From an uncultured Eudoraea sp. (GTDB lineage: Bacteria; Bacteroidota; Bacteroidia; Flavobacteriales; Flavobacteriaceae), in the NCBI RefSeq assembly GCF_947258525.1, contig NZ_CAMYIP010000171.1, forward strand, positions 1-40,075: 40,075 nucleotides of DNA. The letters are read 5' to 3'. The position numbers and the translations under genes are program-made. The notes beneath the pieces are model-generated. The model searched no databases and had not been told where the DNA came from. It was given only the letters and a program-made list of their open reading frames with translations. Below, piece after piece: positions 36,204 through 40,075 of this stretch (its first letter is position 1; each line of letters begins with the position of its first letter).

Positions 36204-36445
36204 AATGCGGCTTTGTCTTCAATAAGATCCAACTCTATTTGGAGGGCTACGGATCTTCTGATAGCTATATGAGAACCATTAACATTTATGTATATGGGAT
36301 CCTTTAGAGGGGCTATTTGAATCAATTCTACTTCATTTCCGGGAAGACATCCTAATTCTAACAATTTTATAGGTAGCATACCTTGGGTAAATTCTTTAAT
36401 AATACCCCTTTCACCTCGCTTCAAATGTGCAACGGTTGTAACCAA
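36200..36445 (-). CDS. feoA: Ferrous iron transport protein A
   Basis: An 81-residue cytoplasmic SH3-like protein that supports FeoB. The family pattern is complete (LKRGERGIIKEF, then LLELGCLPGNEVEL and IAIRRSVALQIEL). No ATG is available: an in-frame TAA lies two codons upstream of the TTG at 36443-36445, so translation most likely begins at that TTG. The next in-frame ATG would remove a third of the domain. It overlaps feoB by 4 bp. A -7-like element and a half-match to the DtxR-type palindrome lie just upstream. Confidence 0.93.
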   Translation of the reverse strand: MVTTVAHLKRGERGIIKEFTQGMLPIKLLELGCLPGNEVELIQIAPLKDPIYINVNGSHIAIRRSVALQIELDLIEDKAAL

Positions 36446-36451
36446 TTTTTA

Positions 36452-36467
36452 TTTAGATTGATTTTAA
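36452..36467. promoter_or_regulatory. Degenerate DtxR-type half-site in the feo leader
   Basis: TTTAGATTGATTTTAA has the same left arm (TTTAGA, also preceded by A) as the palindrome at 20559-20574; four of six arm pairs are symmetric. It lies between the candidate feo -7 element and the feoA start codon. Suggestive only. Confidence 0.3.
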
Positions 36468-36474
36468 GTAAGGA

Positions 36475-36482
36475 CAAAAATA
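36475..36482 (-). promoter_or_regulatory. Candidate -7 element for feoAB
   Basis: TATTTTTG on the minus strand, an exact TAnnTTTG match 29 nt before the feoA start. A TTTG lies 24 nt further upstream, a little farther than the usual spacing. Confidence 0.4.
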
Positions 36483-36576
36483 ATGGAAAAAGATGAGGTA
36501 TTGGGGCAAATTTTAAAAAAAGAAAAACAGTAATGTTCTTTGGATAATATGATTGGTTTTAGCGAAAATTGATTCC

Positions 36577-37251
36577 TCAATTAGCATAAGACATTTTTAA
36601 AACCTCCAGATCCTGTAGTAATTTTTCCATTTCCTCTTTGTTAGTACCGTCATAAGTACCTCTTATCCTGCGTTCTTTATCAATTAAAATAAAGTTCTCC
36701 GTATGTATCATATCAAAGGGCCCGCCATCACCATCATCTTTTACAGCCAAATAGGATTTTCTGGCAAGTTCATATATATGTTTTTTATTTCCGGTTACTA
36801 AATTCCACTTTTTATCAATCACCCCTTTTTCCAAAGCGTATTTTTTAAGTTGTGCAACAGAATCTATATCTGGTGTAACGGAATGTGATAACAACAATAC
36901 ATCCTTATCGTTCGCAATCTTGGATTGCAGATAAACCATATTATCTGTCATTATAGGGCAGATTGTGGGGCAGGTAGTAAAGAAAAAGTCGGCCACATAG
37001 ATTTTATCTCTATAGAAATCCTGGGTAATGATCTCACCATTTTGGTTAGTAAGCGAAAAGTCGGCAATGGTATGGTATTTTTTTACATGGACCAGGGTAC
37101 TATCTACCAATTCTGAGTTAAAATCAGCCGGTTGATAAACAGGAAGTACCTTTTTGGGTTGCAGTGCGTTGTAAAACAAATAAATAATTACAGAGGAAAG
37201 TAAGAGTAGTACAATGCCCAAAAATTTAAATTTACTGAAGAAAGAAAGCAT
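36577..37251 (-). CDS. SCO1/SenC-family copper-binding thioredoxin-fold protein
   Basis: A 224-residue membrane-anchored periplasmic protein (TM about 10-27) predicted to deliver copper to cytochrome oxidase or to reduce its copper-site thiols. The copper ligands are readable: the CPTIC motif with Cys94 and Cys98, and His183 in MIHTENF. The thioredoxin-like core (VADFFFTTCP, FILIDKERRIRGTYDG) is intact. It lies 131 bp upstream of feoA on the same strand, with its own strong promoter. No oxidase gene is in the window. Confidence 0.93.
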   Translation of the reverse strand: MLSFFSKFKFLGIVLLLLSSVIIYLFYNALQPKKVLPVYQPADFNSELVDSTLVHVKKYHTIADFSLTNQNGEIITQDFYRDKIYVADFFFTTCPTICPIMTDNMVYLQSKIANDKDVLLLSHSVTPDIDSVAQLKKYALEKGVIDKKWNLVTGNKKHIYELARKSYLAVKDDGDGGPFDMIHTENFILIDKERRIRGTYDGTNKEEMEKLLQDLEVLKMSYAN

Positions 37252-37264
37252 TCGCAGTTTTTTG

Positions 37265-37296
37265 CAAAGGTACAGCAGCGAATCATAGCATTCAAA
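37265..37296 (-). promoter_or_regulatory. Promoter of the SCO1-type gene
   Basis: On the minus strand, TTTG (37293-37296), a 20-nt spacer, then TACCTTTG (37265-37272), an exact match in both boxes to the Bacteroidota consensus. Only 13 nt separate it from the ATG. Confidence 0.6.
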
Positions 37297-37380
37297 AACT
37301 TTGATACGGGTTTGCTGCTAAAACTTTCTTAAATATCTGCCCGTGACCATACTTTCTTTTTATAAGACCTCGTAAAAGTG

Positions 37381-37388
37381 TACTTTTG
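37381..37388 (+). promoter_or_regulatory. Candidate -7 element for rseP
   Basis: TACTTTTG, an exact TAnnTTTG match, 25 nt before the ATG at 37414. A T-rich stretch about 20 nt upstream could serve as -33. Confidence 0.45.
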
Positions 37389-37413
37389 TGCGCTTTACTT
37401 ATAAATTCTATAG

Positions 37414-38766
37414 ATGAGTCCTATACTTATAAAGACCATACAGTTTTTCCTGAGTCTTTCACTTTTAATAGTCCTGCATGAATTGGGACATTTTATCCCG
37501 GCTAAACTATTTAAAACCAGGGTAGAGAAATTTTATCTTTTTTTTGACATTAAATTTTCTCTTTTTAAGAAAAAAATAGGGGAAACAGTATATGGAATAG
37601 GGTGGTTGCCACTTGGAGGTTATGTTAAAATAGCAGGCATGATTGACGAGAGTATGGATACGGCCCAAATGGCCGAAGAACCGAAGCCCTGGGAGTTCAG
37701 GTCCAAACCGGCCTGGCAGCGATTGATAATTATGCTGGGAGGTGTTACAGTAAACTTTATTCTGGCGGTTATAATCTATATTGGGATGGCCTATTCATAC
37801 GGAGACCAGTATATCCCCATGGATAGTTTAAGAGATGGCATTTGGGTTACAGAAAAGAACATTGGCGATGAATTAGGGGTACAAACCGGAGATCAGATTG
37901 TGGCCATTGATGGGGAAGAAGTTGAAAATTTTGATAGTTTATTGGGTGAAATCATTAATGGCAACACCATTACCATTAACAGGGATGGGAATACCGTAGA
38001 AAAAGAGATCCCTGTAGATTTCATAGCTACCTTATTAGAAGATGAGGATAAAATTAGATTTATAAGCCCAAGGCTTCCTTTTATTGTGGGAGAGATACCC
38101 AAAGAATCTGCTAATAAGGATTCCGGTTTGCAGGTAAAGGATCAGATCATTGGAATTGGGGATCAAAGCATTACCTATTTTGATGAAGCCAAATCCATTA
38201 TTGAGAGGTACACCAGCCAGGAGGTAGATCTTAGGGTTCGCAGGGATGGATGGGAAGAACAAATTCCTGTTGTAATTAGCGATTCCGCTACCATAGGCAT
38301 AAGGATGGGCGCCCTTAGTTTTGATGAGATGGAGGAAATGGGCTTTCTTAGGTTAGAGACCAGGAAATATACTTTTGCGGAATCAATTCCGGCGGGAATC
38401 GATAAAGGGGTTACCACCCTGGTAAGCTACATGAAACAGCTTAAAAAAATATTTAATCCCGAAACAGGTGCCTATAAAGGTGTAGGCGGCTTTGCCGCAA
38501 TAGGGGGTATGTTCCCGGACACCTGGAACTGGCCGGCATTTTGGTCAACTACAGCATTAATATCTATTATCCTGGCGTTCATGAATATATTGCCAATCCC
38601 TGCTTTAGACGGGGGCCATGTTACTTTTTTATTGTATGAGATGGTAACAGGCAGAAAGCCAAGTGATAAATTTTTGGAGTACGCCCAGATGATAGGGTTC
38701 TTTCTTTTAATAGCCTTATTGTTATTTGCCAACGGCAACGATATTTATAAATGGTTAGTTAAATAG
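37414..38766 (+). CDS. rseP: Site-2 intramembrane metalloprotease RseP
   Basis: A 450-residue inner-membrane zinc protease that cleaves anti-sigma factors or leftover signal peptides within the membrane. The catalytic HELGH is at 22-26 in the first TM helix, and the second zinc-binding motif LDGGH is at 398-402 (NILPIPALDGGH). Two PDZ domains lie between (about 145-195 and 225-290), and C-terminal TM helices close the protein. No anti-sigma or sigma gene is adjacent, so its substrates here are unknown. It is a single gene with its own promoter. Confidence 0.96.
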   Translation: MSPILIKTIQFFLSLSLLIVLHELGHFIPAKLFKTRVEKFYLFFDIKFSLFKKKIGETVYGIGWLPLGGYVKIAGMIDESMDTAQMAEEPKPWEFRSKPAWQRLIIMLGGVTVNFILAVIIYIGMAYSYGDQYIPMDSLRDGIWVTEKNIGDELGVQTGDQIVAIDGEEVENFDSLLGEIINGNTITINRDGNTVEKEIPVDFIATLLEDEDKIRFISPRLPFIVGEIPKESANKDSGLQVKDQIIGIGDQSITYFDEAKSIIERYTSQEVDLRVRRDGWEEQIPVVISDSATIGIRMGALSFDEMEEMGFLRLETRKYTFAESIPAGIDKGVTTLVSYMKQLKKIFNPETGAYKGVGGFAAIGGMFPDTWNWPAFWSTTALISIILAFMNILPIPALDGGHVTFLLYEMVTGRKPSDKFLEYAQMIGFFLLIALLLFANGNDIYKWLVK

Positions 38767-38972
38767 CTATTGCTTTTGAAGGTAAGGCGAGTTCTTAAAA
38801 CTCACATTACCCGGCATTTATACATCTTTATCATACCACTTTTTGATTATTTGACAAACTATTGCTGTAGATCATCGATATTTTAAGGAATATTTAAAAG
38901 TTAAAATTAACTTAGTATGATAATTCACTGAAGCCGAAATTTCAGTAACCCCTTTAATCTTAAATTAGACAT

Positions 38973-39839
38973 ATGAAAACCTACTCTTATGTGCTTTTCG
39001 CGCTCTTTTCCGGTATATTATTATTTATAGGTTGTTCCGAATATGGGAATGAACTTCAATATGTAAAGCATGGTAAGATTTCTGTAAAGCTTACTGATGC
39101 TCCATTTCCATATGATTTTATTGATGAAGCCAATGTCACTATTTATAAAATAGAAACACGCGCTAAAAACATGGATGAATCACAAGGAGATCAAAATGAT
39201 TCTAATTTTGAAGTCCTTTATGAAGGAGAACAAAAAGTAAATCTATTAACATTGACCAACGGAGTTACCATGGCTATGGGCGAAGCGGAAGTACCGGTTG
39301 GCTCCTATGACCTGGTAAGGGTTTATATAAAAGAAGGCAGTGTAGTACTGAAAGATGGGACTACATTTGATTTAAAGGTACCTAGTGGTGAGCAAACGGG
39401 CATTAAAGTATTTGTGAATCCTGCGATTGAAGTTTTTAGTAGCTTGAGCAGTGATCTTTTATTGGATATTGATGTCAGTAAATCTTTTGTTGCCCAGGGA
39501 AATATAGAAAGTATGTCAGGGATCAAAGGGTTTAACTTTAACCCCGTAATTAGGGCATCAAATATGAGTATAGCCGGAAGTTTAGCAGGCCGTGTTACTG
39601 CATTGGTCGAGGATGTTGAAACCGGTCTTGAAGGGGTACAGATTAGCGTATGGGATGGCGAAGAGCATATCACTTCTACATCAACAGATGAATCTGGTAA
39701 TTATATGGTTTTAGGACTGGATGAAGGAACTTATACTATTCTGGCAGAAGCCATGAAATATGCCCCAAATACCAAGGAGGATGTTGTCATTCTAGCTGCG
39801 AATAAGACAACTTTAGATTTTGAGATGATAGCAGAGTAA
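38973..39839 (+). CDS. DUF4382 lipoprotein with carboxypeptidase-regulatory-like tail
   Basis: A 288-residue predicted lipoprotein (lipobox LLFIGC, Cys21). The DUF4382 domain (about 34-190) begins with the typical KISVKLTDAPFPYDFIDEANVTI pattern (seen here at 36-57). A C-terminal CarboxypepD_reg-like beta-sandwich follows (SLAGRVTALVEDVETGLEGV, then DESGNYMVLGLDEGTYTI). Function of the family is not established; a surface or periplasmic binding role is likely. The 206-bp gap before it holds no gene and no clear promoter match. A weak inverted repeat (TTTTGATT / AATCAAAA, 39877-39894) follows it. Confidence 0.9.
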   Translation: MKTYSYVLFALFSGILLFIGCSEYGNELQYVKHGKISVKLTDAPFPYDFIDEANVTIYKIETRAKNMDESQGDQNDSNFEVLYEGEQKVNLLTLTNGVTMAMGEAEVPVGSYDLVRVYIKEGSVVLKDGTTFDLKVPSGEQTGIKVFVNPAIEVFSSLSSDLLLDIDVSKSFVAQGNIESMSGIKGFNFNPVIRASNMSIAGSLAGRVTALVEDVETGLEGVQISVWDGEEHITSTSTDESGNYMVLGLDEGTYTILAEAMKYAPNTKEDVVILAANKTTLDFEMIAE

Positions 39840-39921
39840 TTGGTCTTTTGAAGATGTGACACGCTTTTAGGCCAAGTTTTGATTAAAATCAAAAAAATGA
39901 CAAAAAGATACTTTTTGTTTG

Positions 39922-39952
39922 TTGGGCATATTTGAAAAATCATTTATATTTG
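39922..39952 (+). promoter_or_regulatory. Strong Bacteroidota-type promoter at the right end
   Basis: TTG at 39922-39924, a 20-nt spacer, then TATATTTG at 39945-39952, matching the consensus. It points at the tRNA-like relic and the sequence beyond the window. Confidence 0.6.
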
Positions 39953-39984
39953 CACCCCGTTTAAGCAATTAAAGCGGCTTAAAT

Positions 39985-40044
39985 TCCTCCTTAGCTCATC
40001 CCGATAGCTATCGGGAGGTTAGAGTTACGGGGTCAAGTTCATAA
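39985..40044 (+). other. tRNA-like relic with an embedded palindrome
   Basis: The first 14 nt (TCCTCCTTAGCTCA) look like the acceptor 5' strand and D-stem of a tRNA, and GGTTAGAG after the palindrome looks like the rest of the D-arm. GGGGTCAAGTTC further on resembles variable and T-arm sequence. The anticodon arm and 3' acceptor are missing, so no working tRNA can be built. Between the two D-arm halves sits an 18-bp perfect palindrome. Best read as a broken tRNA gene; chance similarity is possible. Confidence 0.4.
39999..40016. repeat. Perfect 18-bp palindrome
   Basis: TCCCGATAGCTATCGGGA is identical to its own reverse complement. It interrupts the tRNA-like D-loop. It may be a copy of a dispersed flavobacterial palindromic element, but I see no second exact copy in this window. 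Confidence 0.8.
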
Positions 40045-40075
40045 TTTTTTTGATTTGCATTATGTTTATATTCTT

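Noticed and set aside
39323-39673. 116-codon open frame antisense to the DUF4382 gene
   Set aside because: Antisense to a well-supported lipoprotein gene; no recognisable content.
39985-40075. A functional tRNA gene
   Set aside because: Only D-arm-like and partial T-arm-like pieces are present; no anticodon arm or 3' acceptor strand can be paired.

Overview
The window looks like chromosomal DNA of a member of the Flavobacteriaceae (Bacteroidota). The evidence is low GC, a SusC/SusD pair, three TonB-dependent or TolC-type outer-membrane systems with flavobacterial architecture, a CzcA-TolC fusion, a DUF4382 lipoprotein, a lycopene cyclase for a carotenoid pathway, and repeated matches to the Bacteroidota promoter consensus (TTTG or TTG, about 19-20 nt, then TAnnTTTG). 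Several of these promoters end within about 15 nt of the start codon, so short or nearly absent leaders seem common. There is no phage, insertion sequence, CRISPR array, rRNA or intact tRNA. Most of the window is ordinary core and semi-core genome.

Layout. 1-4.8 kb: housekeeping genes (tadA, a cold-shock protein with its terminator, a ClC chloride transporter with CBS domains plus a small membrane protein, aspS). 4.9-9.2 kb: an orphan SusC/SusD pair with no enzyme beside it, closed by a two-way terminator. 9.3-15.9 kb: a tetR-tolC-MFP-RND efflux operon on the minus strand whose tolC gene is split by a one-base frameshift. 16.0-18.2 kb: a polyprenyl (probably geranylgeranyl) diphosphate synthase facing lycopene cyclase crtY, with overlapping stop codons. 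18.2-28.1 kb: a metal-handling block. It has a TonB receptor divergent from a DtxR-family regulator and a ZIP transporter, with a DtxR-like palindrome between them, then a CzcB-like adaptor, a CzcA-TolC fusion and a His-rich small exported protein. 28.1-29.8 kb: two tandem PPK2 polyphosphate kinases. 30.0-33.8 kb: an S9 peptidase, two small envelope proteins, a decayed short-chain dehydrogenase and a DUF423 protein. 33.8-37.3 kb: feoA-feoB with a tiny Cys-rich Feo-associated gene, then a SCO1-type copper chaperone. 37.4-39.8 kb: the site-2 protease rseP and a DUF4382 lipoprotein. The right end holds a strong promoter followed by a tRNA-like relic containing a perfect 18-bp palindrome.

How the genes work together. 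The clearest theme is transition-metal homeostasis: outer-membrane uptake (TonB receptor), inner-membrane uptake (ZIP, FeoAB), regulation (DtxR family), export (CzcBA-TolC) and copper delivery (SCO1). The efflux operon at 9-16 kb is a separate TetR-controlled pump.

No wholly new system is evident. The items most worth checking are the CzcA-TolC fusion with a signal-peptide-like segment at the joint, the ClC protein lacking its gating glutamate, the shared DtxR-like half-site upstream of feoA, the frameshifted tolC, and the structured tRNA-like element at the right edge.
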